Below, piece by piece: positions 1-11,547 of a stretch of 64,000 bases of DNA. The stretch comes from Rhizophagus irregularis (lineage: Eukaryota > Glomeromycota > Glomeromycetes > Glomerales > Glomeraceae): positions 2,248,001 to 2,312,000 of the forward strand of contig NC_089458.1 in assembly GCF_026210795.1 (NCBI RefSeq), given 5' to 3'. The notes beneath the pieces are model-generated. The model searched no databases. It was not told where the DNA came from and saw only the letters and a list, made by a program, of their open reading frames with translations. A program made the position numbers and the translations under genes. Position 1 is the first letter of the stretch; every line of letters begins with the position of its first letter.

Positions 1-609
1 TGCAATTTTATATTGAGGATATTCTTGAACAAGCAGTTTGTATTGCTGTCCAGCGCCTAGATTTCCATTTGTTGTATAATGTTTGATTTTATCGATAATT
101 TGTTGTGGAAGTTGTAGGTTCTTTGATGCAAATTCAATGGTTTTAGGATCACATTGATGGTTATGCTCCTGTATAAACTTGGTAAGACGTATGAGATTCA
201 TATTTTTACCGAGATAAAAGCTAACTTGCCATGGGCAATCAGTTTTGTATGATGTATATTCTCGATGTAAACTAATATCCTCAACCTTCTTTGATTAATG
301 AGTTCCAGATTTTCAGCAAATATAGCCGCGGCGTCGAATGATAGATTTATCAAAAGGATCAACATCCTTACGTCCTTTATTAACCACAAACCCATTTTGT
401 TTTGCATACGAATCAATGATCACTTGGACGGATTCCCAATCATTGAATAAATCACCGATCTTTAATGTAACTTCGTTTATATTGACTATCTCATCATCCG
501 TATCACTTTCTTCACTTTCTTTATTACCAGATGAATGATTTTCTGTCACATTATCGAAGTGTATAGGCACGACTATTTCATTATTCAGCACGACTATTTC
601 ATTATCCAT
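1..609 (-). pseudogene. FAR1/MULE-type DNA-binding domain gene, decayed and cut by window edge
   Basis: Read leftwards from an ATG at 609, an acidic Ser/Glu-rich lead is followed by a FAR1-type zinc-binding domain: the helix VIIDSYAKQNGF, then IIRRRGYIC, later DCPW and EHNHQCDP in the same frame. This order is typical of FAR1-like transcription factors and Mutator-like transposases, a family much expanded in Rhizophagus. Two in-frame stops (TGA at 313-315, TAA at 295-297) interrupt the domain just after RRGYIC, and the frame then stays open to base 1. I infer a pseudogene whose transposase or C-terminal part lies outside the window. The family is fairly secure; whether a spliced form could skip the stops is not. 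Confidence 0.65.
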
Positions 610-1888
610 GGAGAAAACAATATGGATATAAAAGGCTGTTTATTACTTTAAAAAAGAAGTGTGTCTTTGTTAGACGATAAGTATGTCTTTGATAGGCGAC
701 CTAATAGAATAGTCAAAATATAACATTCACCAAACAGAACAGTTGGTGTGTTCTTATGAAACTTGATCAAAATGGTCTAGCGTAAACTATTAAACAGAAG
801 TAAAGAAAAAAATACGGGAGGCTTCGTGGGTATATGACAGAATACAAGCTGCAGCAAAACAATAAGCGATACAATATGACACGAAGCTACTATTGTTTTA
901 GCGAAGCGAATTGCAGCAATATTTTATTTTGTGACGTAATACTCAACATAAATGGTTAAATTATTACGCGTTAATACTAATTAGGAAACTGCTAACTGCA
1001 TAAATACATATTAAACAATAAACAAGGGAGCTAATAATTTATTAATTTATCAATAAAAATAATAAACACGTGACACTGGTGGTGACCACCAGTGGTTTTT
1101 TGTAGTAAATTTCTTAAAAATAAAACAATTTATTATTAGCACATTCTATTGAATTTTAAAAAAAATCAATTTTTTTTTTAAAAAAAATAATCATCAATAT
1201 ATCATATTTAAAAATAAACCAATTATATTCTGATTAAATATTTTGCGTACATTTTTTAAAAAAATCATAAAAAAAAATCTTGTACATTGTACATGCAATT
1301 ACTAAATATCATCCTCCCCTTGTGATAAATAAAAAATTACGCAACACAAATTCAACACAAATTCAACACAAATTTAACAAATTTAACGAAATTTGGCCAA
1401 AATTAATAATTTTTTACCAGAATTATCAACACAAATTAAACACAAATTAAACACAAATTTCAGTCACGATTTATTTATATTACACCTGCTGTACGATGTA
1501 CATGATTTTTTAAAATGCGGATTTCTGTAATTTTACGATATCGTATTTTCTGGCCAATCAAAATTAGGCTGATCCTTGCATGTGATTTAATTATTTAATC
1601 ATGCACGCGTTTTTTGTCTTATTTATTTTTGTCTTTTATTTCTTTATTCTTTTGTTTAATATTTTTAATTTTTTTGTCTCTTCTTTCTATTATTTCTTTA
1701 ATTATATATAATATATTTCATAATTTATTACTTTGCAGGTATAGAAATATTTATTTATTAATATTAATTATTTTAATATTAACGTGTTTTTTTTTACCTC
1801 TTTGTTACTTTGTATCGTAATACTAACAATAATATCCATGTTTCCTTTATTTCTTTTTACTTGTACTTTAATACTAATAATACTAACA
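610..1888. other. AT-rich intergenic spacer
   Basis: No supportable gene. The stretch holds poly-A/T runs, short tandem copies of an ACACAAATT-like motif at about 1346-1460, and from about 1700 the first copy of a roughly 220-bp repeat that returns at 2544 and 5683. Confidence 0.6.
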
Positions 1889-2670
1889 ATACTAACAGAA
1901 CCTCGGACATCACATATATAACTCATAACTGATCTGCATGAATTTAAGTACTTTTTGCTCCTGTTAAAATAGACCTAATTTGCTAAAAATCAAATTATCA
2001 TATTTCAAATTTATACTAATTTGCTAAAACTCAAAATATGAGTTAATAATCTTTCTTTTATTATCAATAAAAAAATAAATGATTAATATAAATTAAACTG
2101 CCAATTTTTATAATTAAAATATGTAGATTATAAATAAAATAATAATTAATAAAAATAATAAAATAAATAAATAATTATTAAAAAATAAAATGTTGCGAAA
2201 CTAAACGGACGCTTTTTGGCCCGCATTATGCTTAATTTTGGCCGGAATTATACTTAATTTTGGCCAAAATATAACCCGGATCCCGAAACTAATACTTTTA
2301 AAAATATTATTTATAAAGTTAAAAAAAAAGGTTAAGTTAAATTTAAAAAAAAGTACCAATTTGCTCAAATATAAAATATGACTTTGTAAAATCAATACAA
2401 TTTGCTAAAACTCATAATTATGACTATTAATTAATTTTCAATCAATTTGCTCTATCTAAAATTATGAGTTTAACCTAATTTTGATTGAATTTGCTAAAAC
2501 TCAAATGTGAGTTATATATGTGATGTCTGGGTTCTATACTAACAACATGTTTGTTTTTTCCTTTCTCTTTATTTTTTTATTCTTTTGTTCAATTACTTTA
2601 CAGATATAGAAATATTTATTTATCAATACTAATTATTTTAATATTAACACATTTTTTTTTACCTCTTTGT
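1700..2670. repeat. Dispersed ~220-bp repeat, left copies, split by a MITE
   Basis: A unit containing GCAGGTATAGAAATATTTAT, a pyrimidine tract ending in ACCTCTTTGT, and iterated TACTAAC triplets occurs at about 1730-1888 and again at 2544-2670. The 639-bp element at 1897-2535 lies between them. The second copy breaks off at 2670, where the CACTA element begins, and resumes at 5680. No coding content is evident. Confidence 0.55.
1897..2535. mobile_element. Non-autonomous TIR element (MITE), probably hAT-like
   Basis: Inverted ends match over about 28 bp: the left starts AGAACC at 1897 and continues through ACATCACATATATAACTCA, and the right is its complement ending GGTTCT at 2535. The 8-bp sequence ATACTAAC flanks both sides (1889-1896 and 2536-2543), the target-duplication length of hAT transposons. 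The interior has no gene. It holds at least six degenerate copies of AATTTGCTAAAACTCA, probably subterminal repeats. The flanking DNA itself contains TACTAAC repeats, so part of the direct repeat could be pre-existing. Confidence 0.6.
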
Positions 2671-5600
2671 CACTAGTCGAAATAAGGCAAATCGGAAATA
2701 AGGCAAATCGTCCTTATTTCGGCTAAATTTCGGCTAATAATTGACGATCGTCTGTATATCAGGTGACATTCGGCATAGCCGATTTCCGATTTCACTAGTC
2801 GAAAAAGACCGGCCTATATTCAATTAAACATTTGACCATGATCTACGATTAGACATTGGTCGAATAGTCTAATTAAACGTCACGCATTACGCGTATCAAA
2901 GTTTAAAAAAGGATCTTTTTTAAACTTTCCCCTTTCATCCCTTCCTTTCACTTTACTTCGTCCCTACTTTTCCCTGTCTTTTCGTCCTTCCCCTCCCTTC
3001 CCCTATTGTCCTTTCTTTTCCCTTTTGTCCTTCCCTTGCTTCCCCTTTCGCTCTCCCCCTTTTCTCACACCTTTCTTCCGCCTCTTTTTCTTGGAAGTAA
3101 TGTAAGTTTCGTTTTGAAACTTACATATTTTTTTTTAATTTTTTTTTTTAATTTAAGAAACGAATTTCTTTTCATTGTTTTTTTTTGTAGGACGCCAGCT
3201 TTAACACGAAACTGGACTTTAAGGTAAAAAACGGAAAAGTGAAGTTTTGTTAATTTAAGAAACGAACTAACGTTTCTTTTTATTATTTTTTTTTTGTAGG
3301 ACGCATAGGAGAACGCCGGCTTTAACACGAAACTGGACTTTAAGGTAAAAAATGGGGAAAGGGAGAAGGGGAAGGGGATTTAGAACCAAGATTCTTAAGA
3401 ATCTTGGTTTTTATTTTTTTTAATATTTCGGAACAGTTACTAACCGTTCCTTTCTTTTTTATAGGTTTCGGGCAGGCTTTCTAGTTCTGAAGAATGGAAA
3501 AGAACCAAGATTCGTAAGTAAACGAATCTTGGTTTAATTTTTTTGTTTTTTTTTTGTAATATTAACGAATGGTTACTAATAACCGTTTTTTTCTTTATTA
3601 TTTTAGGATCGGGTTGGCTTCTGAGTTTCGAAGAATGGAAAGAACCAAGTTTCGTAAGTACGAGTATGAAACTTGGTTTATTTTTTATTTTATTTTTTTT
3701 CCTATTATATGAACGGTTACTAACCGTTCCTTTTTTTTTCTTATAGGTTCGGCCATTTGGGTGAGTTTCCGAAGAACGGAAAAAAACTAAGATTTCGTAC
3801 TACGAATCTTAGTTTTTTTTTCTTTTTTTAATATTTGGAACGGTTATTACTAACCATTCTTTTTCTTTTATTTTTTATAGGTTCGGTGTCTCAGGAGGGG
3901 CTTCCGAGTTCCGAAGAACGAAAAAAAAAACCAAGATTCGTAAGTATATACGAATCATGGTTTTAATTTTGTTTTTTTTTTAATTTTATTAATGAACGGT
4001 TACTAATAACCGTTCTTTCTTTTTTTAGGTTCGTGAGTTCTGAAGAACGGAAAAGAACCAAGATTCGTAAGTATATACGAATCTTGGTTTTAATTTTTTT
4101 GTTTTGTTTAATTTTATCAATGAACGGTTACTAATAACCGTTCTTTTCTTTTTTTAGGTTCGGGTGGGCTTCCGATCTTTGGAAAAAGTGGACCAAGATT
4201 CGTAAGTAAGTACGAATCTTGGTTTAATTTTTTTTTATTATTATTATTACGAACGGTTACTAATAACCGTTCTTTTCTTTTTTTTAGGATCGGGTGGATT
4301 TCTGAATTCCGAAGTACGGAAAAGAACTAAGATTCGTAAGTATATACAAATCTTGGGTTTGTTTTTGTTTTTTTTTTTATTATTTGGAACGGTTTACTAA
4401 CCGTTCCTTTTTTTTATTTTTTAGGTTTCGGGTTGACTTCCGAATTCTGAAGAACGGAAAATCAAGATTCGTAAGTAATTACGAATCTTGGTTTAATTTT
4501 TTTTATTATTATTATTACAAACGGTTACTAATAACCGTTCTTTTCTTTTTTTTTAGGATCGGGTGGATTTCTGAATTCCGAAGTATGGAAAAGAACCAAG
4601 ATTCGTAAGTATATACGAATCTTGGTTTTGTTTTTGTTTTTTTTTATTATTTGAAACGGTTTACTAACCGTTCATTTCTTTTATTTTTTAGGTTTCAGGT
4701 TGACTTCCGAAGATCAGAAGAAAAGGAACCAAGATTCGTAAGTAAGTACGAATCTTGGTTTAATTTTTTATTATTATTATTATTACAAACGGTTACTAAT
4801 AACCGTTCTTTTCTTTTTTTTAGGATCGGGTAGATTTCCGAATTCCGAAATACGGAAAAGAACCAAGATTTGTAAGTATATACGAATCTTGGTTTTGGTT
4901 TTGTTTTTTTTTATTATTTGTAACGGTTTACTAACCATTCCTTTCTTTTATTTTTTAGGTTTCGGGTTGACTTCTGAAGATCGGAAGAAAAGGAACCAAG
5001 ATTCGTAAGTAAGTACGAATCTTGGTTTAATTTTTTTTATTATTATTATTACGAACGGTTACTAATAACCGTTCTTTTCTTTTTTTTAGGATCGGGTGGA
5101 TTTCTGAATTCCGAAGTACGGAAAAAGATCAAGATTCGTAAGTATATACGAATCTTGGTTAAATTTTTTTTATTAATATTAATGAACGGTTACTAATAAC
5201 CGTTCTTTTCTTTTTTTTATAGGTTTGGGTGGATTTCCGACGAATGGATGAACCAAAACCAAGATTCGTAAGTACGAATCATGGTTTATTTTATTATTAT
5301 TATTTTATTATAATTTTGAATTAGCAATATTTATTTGTAATTTAGATAGATGCTAATAATAATATAATTATAAAGTTTTAAGCATTTAATTAATAAATAC
5401 ATTTAATAAATTTGATAATAAAAATTGAAATAAATTCAGAAAAAAATAGTCCGATTTTTGTCCGATTTAAGTTCTGAAGTACATCTGATTGACTGTCCGA
5501 ATTTAGTATGATTTAGTTCTGATTTATGTCCAATTTAAGTTCCGAAGTACATCTGATTGGCAGTCAATCGGATAACAATCGGAATATATTTTTTTGTAAA

Positions 5601-5679
5601 AATCGGACATATTTCAGCCATAATTCGACCTAAAATCGGATATCTGATTTTTAGCCGATTTGCCTTATTTCTACTAGTG
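2671..5679. mobile_element. Non-autonomous CACTA (EnSpm) DNA transposon
   Basis: The termini are CACTAGT followed by GAAATAAGGCAAATCGG, inverted at 5655-5679. The 3-bp sequence TGT is duplicated at 2668-2670 and 5680-5682. TIRs beginning CACTA with a 3-bp target duplication define the CACTA superfamily. Removing the element and one TGT restores ACCTCTTTGTTACTTT, which exists uninterrupted at about 1794-1812, so the insertion site is confirmed internally. Subterminal repeats of the CCGATTT type lie at both ends. No transposase is seen. A pyrimidine-rich tract (2920-3080) precedes a tandem array of intron-like units. Confidence 0.8.
3090..5290 (+). repeat. Tandem array of ~135-bp intron-like units inside the CACTA element
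   Basis: About 14-16 imperfect units lie head to tail. Each has a donor-like GTAAGTA placed in the loop of a hairpin (arms AACCAAGATTCG and its complement), then an AT-rich stretch, a second hairpin whose loop reads TTACTAAC or TTACTAAT, a T-rich tract and TAG. These are the donor, branch point, pyrimidine tract and acceptor of a fungal intron, all on the plus strand. The intervening 44-50 nt exon-like segments are also repeated. Donor-like sites lie near 3512, 3654, 3939, 4067, 4200, 4336, 4469, 4604, 4738, 4872, 5005, 5137 and 5265. The first units (3090-3340) differ in sequence. A spliced reading frame is open only across the first few exon-like pieces, so coding function is doubtful. Confidence 0.7.
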
Positions 5680-6564
5680 TGTTACTTTATGTCGTAATAC
5701 TAACAATAATATCCATGTTTCCTTTATTCCTTTTTACTAGTACTTTAATACTAACAATACTAACAATACTAACAATATGTTTATTTTTTCCTTTCTGTTT
5801 ATTTCTTTATTTTTTTGTTCAATTACTTTGCAGGTATAGAAATATTTATTTATTAATACTAATTATTTTAATATTAACGCATTTTTTTTACCTCTTTGTT
5901 ATTTTATGTCGTAATACTAACAATACTATCTACGTTTCCTTTATTCCTTTTTACTTGTACTTTAATACTAACGATAATATTCATGTTTCTTTTACTCATT
6001 TTACTGTTTCTTTAACTCTTTTTAATACTAACAATAATAACAATATTTCTTTTATCTTTATATCTAATACTAATATTACTATAGCTATTTCTCTTCTTTT
6101 TACATCTAATAATATTGTTACTCTTTACTTTTTTTTTTACTTTTATGTATTCTGTATATATTAATAAATACTTGTAATTTTTTATAGTTTAATAAAATTA
6201 TATCTAATAAAATATACATTATATAAACTTATAGTACAGAAAATGAAGTATTATTTATCAAAATATTTTAAAACATTACGAAATATTACGTTGTGTAAAA
6301 TCACAGAATATTACGATATGGAGCATTACGCATCATAGAATTTCAAAATATTTTAAAAAGTTACAAAATATTATGCTTACGCAAACTTATGGCAGGTCTG
6401 AAAACTTACAAAATATTATGTAAAATTATGAAATATTGCGAACTGCAAAATTATGGAATATTACAAATCGTAAAATTACGAAGCTTTGCATATCGTAATA
6501 TTTCAAAATATTTTAAAAAGTTATAAAATATTACGCTTACGCAAACTTGCAGCAGGTCTGGAAA
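5680..6564. repeat. Right-hand copies of the ~220-bp repeat and AT-rich spacer
   Basis: The repeat interrupted at 2670 resumes here (GTTACTTTATGTCGTAATAC) and a further copy follows at about 5828-5960. After 6040 the DNA becomes AT-rich spacer with many ATTACGA-type words. The long plus-strand frame across 5679-6164 is low-complexity Ile/Leu/Phe translation of the repeat, not a protein. Confidence 0.55.
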
Positions 6565-7280
6565 TAGGGATGGTAAAGTCCTAGGTCCTGGACCTAAAGA
6601 CCTAGTCCTAGAACCTGGTCTGCAGATCTTTAGGTCCAAATTTTGGACCAGAAGCATACCAGGTCCTAAAAAGTCCTAGTCAATAAGGTTATAAGAGATC
6701 TATATGTTTAAATTATATATGTATAATTTGCTGTAAATTTGATTTTAAGTAATTATAAATTATAAAAAAGTGCACTGCAATATTGCAATACAATTTTTAT
6801 ATTATTAAAATCATATAAAAAATAAGTTGCGATATTGCGATTCACATTTTTATATTAAAATCAATATAAAAAAGTGAATTGCGATACTGCAACTCACTTT
6901 TTTTATATAAAATCAATATAAAAAAGTGAATCCCGATACTGCAACTCACTTTTTTTATATAAAATCAATATAAAAAAGTGAATCCCGATATCGCAACTCA
7001 CTTTTTTTATATAAAATCAATATAAAAAAGTGAATCCCGATATCGCAACTCACTTTTTTTATATAAAATCATTATAAAAAAGTGAATCCCGATATCGCAA
7101 CTCACTTTTTTTATATTAATTATTACTAAAATTCATAAAATCTATAAATAACTTAGTCAGGACCAGGTCCTGGGACCAGGTCCAGGACTGGTCTTAACAG
7201 GACCTGGTCCGCAGGTCCATTCAATAGGACTTATAGGTCTCAGGACCAGGACCAGACCAGAACTGACCTAACCATCCCTA
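6565..7280. mobile_element. Non-autonomous hAT transposon
   Basis: TIRs begin TAGGGATGGT at 6565 and end with the complement ACCATCCCTA at 7280. The 8-bp sequence TCTGGAAA is duplicated at 6557-6564 and 7281-7288. An 8-bp duplication with TAGGGATGG-type ends is diagnostic of hAT elements. GC-rich subterminal regions repeat AGGTCCTGGACC-like words on both sides. The interior is a tandem repeat and there is no transposase. Confidence 0.85.
6830..7115. repeat. ~52-bp tandem repeat within the hAT element
   Basis: At least five copies of a unit of about 52 bp are each a foldback: AAAAAAGTGAATCCCGATAT followed by GCAACTCACTTTTTT. Copies begin near 6872, 6925, 6977, 7029 and 7081. Later copies are closer to each other than to the first, which suggests recent slippage or unequal exchange. 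Confidence 0.75.
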
Positions 7281-7288
7281 TCTGGAAA

Positions 7289-7628
7289 CTTACAAAATAT
7301 TATGATATGTAAACTTGCATAACTTTTCGCACTATATAATTTCCTGATGTGGTAATCCCTAACAAGATTTCTCCACTTTTGGCTGCACTGTTGCTCAGAA
7401 ACCCTCATTCAAAATATTCTATTTATTCTGATTCAATTAAATGGATTGGTTAATTTGAATTTAAATTCTTTCTTAAAGAAATTATAGATATTAGTTATAT
7501 GAACCTATTGGCAACAGAGTCCCAAAAATCATGGTGGCTTCTACCATTAATATGATGGTAAATGTAAGTTTATTATAATAAATTAAAAAAATATTGCTAA
7601 ATTAAATAAAATAATATGCTTACCTCTT
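7289..7628. other. AT-rich intergenic spacer
   Basis: No gene, repeat or regulatory site could be supported in this 340-bp stretch. Confidence 0.5.
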
Positions 7629-7871
7629 TTAATTCATTATAACTAATTTTTCAGAATCATTAAGTTGTTTTAAAGCAACTGTTATATTAGGATTATTATA
7701 ATCAAAATCATATTTTTCTTCATTCCAACAGCATGGACTATCAATCCATATAGCTTTATAAATTTTACTAAATCCTCTTTCTTTAACAAATTTTATCCTT
7801 TTAAATTGATTATAAGGAATAAATTTCATTTGGCTAGATTTTTGCCAAATTCTCAACCAATTTCTAAGCAT
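7629..7871 (-). pseudogene. Protein kinase N-terminal fragment
   Basis: The translation contains FIPYNQFKRIKFV, then a glycine-loop-like ERGFSKIYKAIW and the beta-3 lysine strand ITVALKQL. This is the opening of the expanded Rhizophagus tyrosine-kinase-like family (usually IPYDQF...GGFSKIYKAIW...VALKKL). The following NELKE, which normally precedes the exon end, is found one frame away just before a GTAAGC donor at about 7625. So the fragment has a frameshift as well as lacking all later kinase motifs. The start is unclear: the frame opens at TTG rather than in a convincing ATG context. I infer a relic of a duplicated host kinase. Confidence 0.6.
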
Positions 7872-9646
7872 TTATTCAAAATTTTCATGTCAGGATCATC
7901 ATTGCTTTTTAGTTTCATTAAAAAGCTTTTTATTAAATTTTTTTGTTGGCAGTGGTATTTTTTGGTTCTGAAAGATTTTTATTATTTTTGTTAATTTGTT
8001 TGGGCATTTTGCTCAAATATTAATTACTATTTGGTCTCAAAGAAACATATATATACTTTATTAACAATACATAATATTGTGTTTTACGAAATAATCTTAT
8101 TTATCATTATAGTATATAATTCGATAATACATACATACATACAGTACTATACAGTATATGTATTTAAAGTGTTATTTAAAGTTAAATGACTCAAATCAGA
8201 TATACTTATGAAAGCAATTAAATTTATTAAATTCAACTCACTCACCTTTAGGATTGATATCAAAACAAACAATTCAACAGGAAAGTCCTCGAACTTGCTA
8301 AGTATAGGATCGAAGTCGAGCAAACAATTTAATGTTGATTCCTAACTCAAGACTACTAAGATCTAAGACGAGCAAACAGATCAAACAAATTTGGTTCATG
8401 ACGCACAATCAAAAAAATCGAGATCAAACTCACCACTTACCTATGGAACAAATAATCCAACAAGGATCGATGTTGAACTCACAACGTATTATTTGATGCA
8501 TCATTGACAAGACAAATACAGTAGTACTATGTTTATTATTAAAATAAAGTTGAATTGCCATTATTGATAATATGTAACAATAATACGATCAATATAATAA
8601 CGATAATGTGTTCGTAATTATTTTTATTTACATTAGCCATATGCGCAATTCAAGAATGCAAATTAATAAGTATGTCGTATTATTATAAAATTTAAGCTTT
8701 TATTCATGCACTACATATCCAAACATTTGTATTTCAAAAAAATGTCTGAAATTAGGGGATTATTTATTTCTACAGATTCCACAGATGGAAAAATGGATTA
8801 CATTAAAGGCACGATGAAAAATTTAGTGCAATACTGACAGATTATGAAAATAAAGTGCTCAAAAGAATATTTAAAAGAAAGTGATTTAAGAATTCTTTTT
8901 TACTATATGTCGAATCAATATGTAGGATACTGAAATCAACGGATCGAAATTAATTGAGTGTAATCTACATAAATCAATATTCTGAGATGATGAGTTGTCC
9001 TTATATTAAAGTAGTAGACTTGCGTGAAAATAATTTCATCCGAAAACGATTATCATTAGCTCGTTATTGCTTGTTTTATTCTCATACATGTTCTTTTATT
9101 GGTGATGAATACAAAAATATGAATTGGTTGCACAATCTAGTATTTTGATGTGGTTGCCCAAAGTCGAACACAAAAAGGTTCAACGGGATTTTTTTTATCT
9201 GTTGTTTTCTACTAAATATGTAGACATGTTGCAACTCCTTAAAAATTTTGTACTACCTAACTATGAGATGGATAACCAGCTGTTAAATTTATACATTACC
9301 GTGTATCACAAGAACAGATGACATTGCTATTTAGAATTTAGTAATTCTTTACCTACATAATAAAATAAATAAAAAGTTTTGAACATTTAAAAATAACGTA
9401 ATGTCATACCATAATTATAAAGGAAATTTTAAACAACATCTAACAAACGCATGAAAATTAAAAGTTACACTAGTTAGACTAATCACATCGTAAATACAAA
9501 TCTGGTAAGTACACTTTTTAGACCCTTTTTTTTTGTAGTATAAGGTCGAGGGAAACTGCCCAATGTAGTTAAATTAAAATGGATCTCTTGTTTATTTTTC
9601 TTATTTAAAGACACGTTTTTTTATCGAATTTCTTCGAATAGCCATA
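7872..9646. other. Intergenic spacer
   Basis: AT-rich DNA with no supportable gene. Short frames at 8954-9148 and 9124-9321 have no recognisable motif. The stretch 8270-8480 is less AT-rich and holds loose repeats of CAAACAATT/GAGCAAACA, of unknown nature. The last 150 bp (pyrimidine runs near 9518 and 9590) probably contain the promoter of the methyltransferase gene at 9647. Confidence 0.4.
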
Positions 9647-10782
9647 ATGACATATAGCATTGTTGATATTCGTAAAACTGACACCTGTCTTAAAAATTCA
9701 ATTATTAATGGAATTAATCAATCAACGAAATCTATTCCAGCTATCGTACTTTATGACGAGCTCGGTTTGCAATATTATGAGAAAGTTACTTATCTTAAAG
9801 AATATTATTTAACGGAAGCTGAAATTGATATTCTGAAGAATAAGGCTGACCAAATTAGTGATTATATACCTGAAGGTAGCTCTCTTATTGAATTGGGTTC
9901 AGGGTATGTTTTCTTTTAATGGTCGTTTGTTACACAATCTATCTAACAAGAAATCTTTAGAATTATTTGATAATCTTATCTATTCCCCTCCTTCGTTTTG
10001 ATTTAATTTTTTCTAGTGCGTTACGAAAAACGAGACTTCTTCTCGATTCTATTGAAAAACAAAAGAAAAAGGTCATTTATTATGCGCTCGATCTTATGGA
10101 AGGCGAACTCAAAAGGACATTATCGTCACTAGGAAAATTTCAATATGTTAAACTTGTGGGACTCTGGGGAGTATATGAAGATGGAATAGACTATGCTTCA
10201 AATTTACCTGGAGACTCGCACAAAACTATACTGTGGATGGGTTCTTCAATTGGAAATTTTAATAGGGATGAAGCTGCTAATTTTGTTAAAACTATTCAAG
10301 ATAAAGCTATGAATCCAGGAGATTTGTTTTTAATTGGAATTGACAGAAGAAAAAACCCCGATAAAATTACTGCCGCATATAATGATCCAAAAGGAATTAA
10401 TGCTAAATTCATAATGAATGGATTGAATCACGTTAATGCTATTTTCGATCAACCTATATTTGATAGTAATAATTTCGAACATGTTACAATGTATAATGAT
10501 GATGTTGGTAGGCATGAGGCTTATTGTAAGGTTAAGAATGACACCACGTTAGAATTCAAGGAATCCAAAGACAATCCTAAAACAATAATTAAATTGAACA
10601 AAAATGAACTTATTAACATAGGATATTCACACAAATACAATAAAGCTGAAACTGATGCTTTGTTCGATTTTAGTTTACTATCATATATGGAAAGTTGGAC
10701 AGATTCTCAATCACTCTATGACCTCCATTTAGTCTATAAATCACCTTTTCACTTTACAAGAAAATTTGACTCACATAAATAA
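9647..10782 (+). CDS. EGT1: L-histidine N-alpha-methyltransferase (EgtD module of Egt1)
   Basis: The predicted enzyme trimethylates histidine to hercynine with S-adenosylmethionine, the first step of ergothioneine synthesis, in the cytosol. Exons are 9647-9903 and 10017-10782. The intron (GTATGT...CTAG) splits the codon of the second Gly of the SAM-binding motif, giving LIELGSGALRKT. Further EgtD landmarks are YYEKVTYLKEYYLTEAE near the N-terminus, the acidic YALDLMEGEL, and ILWMGSSIGNFNRDEA. The 340-aa product matches the usual length of a free-standing EgtD (about 320-330 aa). In fungi this domain is normally fused to a DinB/FGE sulfoxide synthase; here a TAA at 10780-10782 ends the protein where the fusion would continue. 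It may be a working methyltransferase or the intact half of a dying gene. Confidence 0.85.
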
Positions 10783-10980
10783 GTCCCTACGATTGAAGAA
10801 TGGAATATGGTTGACTCATTTCACGATAAACCTATCGAACATAGACCTCGGTTTATTTTTTATACTGGACATCTTGCATTAGATATTTTAAACAAGATTT
10901 TACTGAACTTCAGAATTTTTCTAGAAATCGATCCTGATTTTAGATCATTGAAATTTGATGACCTATCCCTTCATTTGTAA
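10783..10980 (+). pseudogene. Remnant of the Egt1 sulfoxide-synthase (DinB/EgtB) part
   Basis: Immediately after the methyltransferase stop, in the same frame, the translation reads VPTIEEWNMVDSF, KPIEHRPRFIFYTGHL and FLEIDPDF before TAA at 10978-10980. This matches the start of the DinB-like domain of fungal Egt1, which begins with an EEW segment followed by KPI.LR...FYLGH. The region is much shorter than the real domain, lacks the iron-binding HX3HXE site and has no FGE domain. I infer decay after the in-frame stop at 10780. The next 570 bp (to 11547) show no further Egt1 sequence. Confidence 0.65.
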
Positions 10981-11547
10981 TTATAACAAGTGTACTAAAT
11001 ATAATAAAGAATATTAGAATACTACATTATTGCCCTTCAACTATAATACAGGTCGCAAAATTATGTAATTTGCAGATCAATGTAGTTATTAGTACCATAC
11101 ATATGATAATAAAATATAATGCTATGTATGCATATATAAATATCGTCCGCAATATTTAAACGTAATAAATTGTATCTTCATGTTGGAATTGATTTCGTTT
11201 TTATCTTTTGCATTAAAAAATAAAAAATGAGTAATATAAATTACCTTTTCGAAATTATTGCATGTGTGATGTGTAATAAATGCTAATCCGTAATTGTGTG
11301 TAATCGCTTGCATTAGTCTCATCGATCAACAAAAAAAATACCGCGGTTATTTTATTTCTTTGCCCGGAGAATGTTTATCCTGGATTGCTGATTTTAATCG
11401 GCATTACTTCTCAATTGGTACTAGTGGTAAATATAACAAGTATGCATGCTCAGAATTGGATTTCGCTATTTAGCGGAGGTCTTTCCACTAGAGTTACGAT
11501 CTGAGGATCATCTGTCATCTGTCAACCGACCAGATTTCTTATGGCAT

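Noticed and set aside
3006-3328. Short frames on both strands at the start of the CACTA array
   Set aside because: They run through splice-like sites and T-tracts and are shadows of the repeat.
5679-6164. A 161-codon hydrophobic plus-strand frame
   Set aside because: It is the translation of an AT-rich repeat (mostly Ile, Leu, Phe, Thr, Asn), with no plausible gene structure.
8954-9321. Two overlapping short plus-strand frames
   Set aside because: No recognisable family, weak start context and no splice partner; reported only as spacer.
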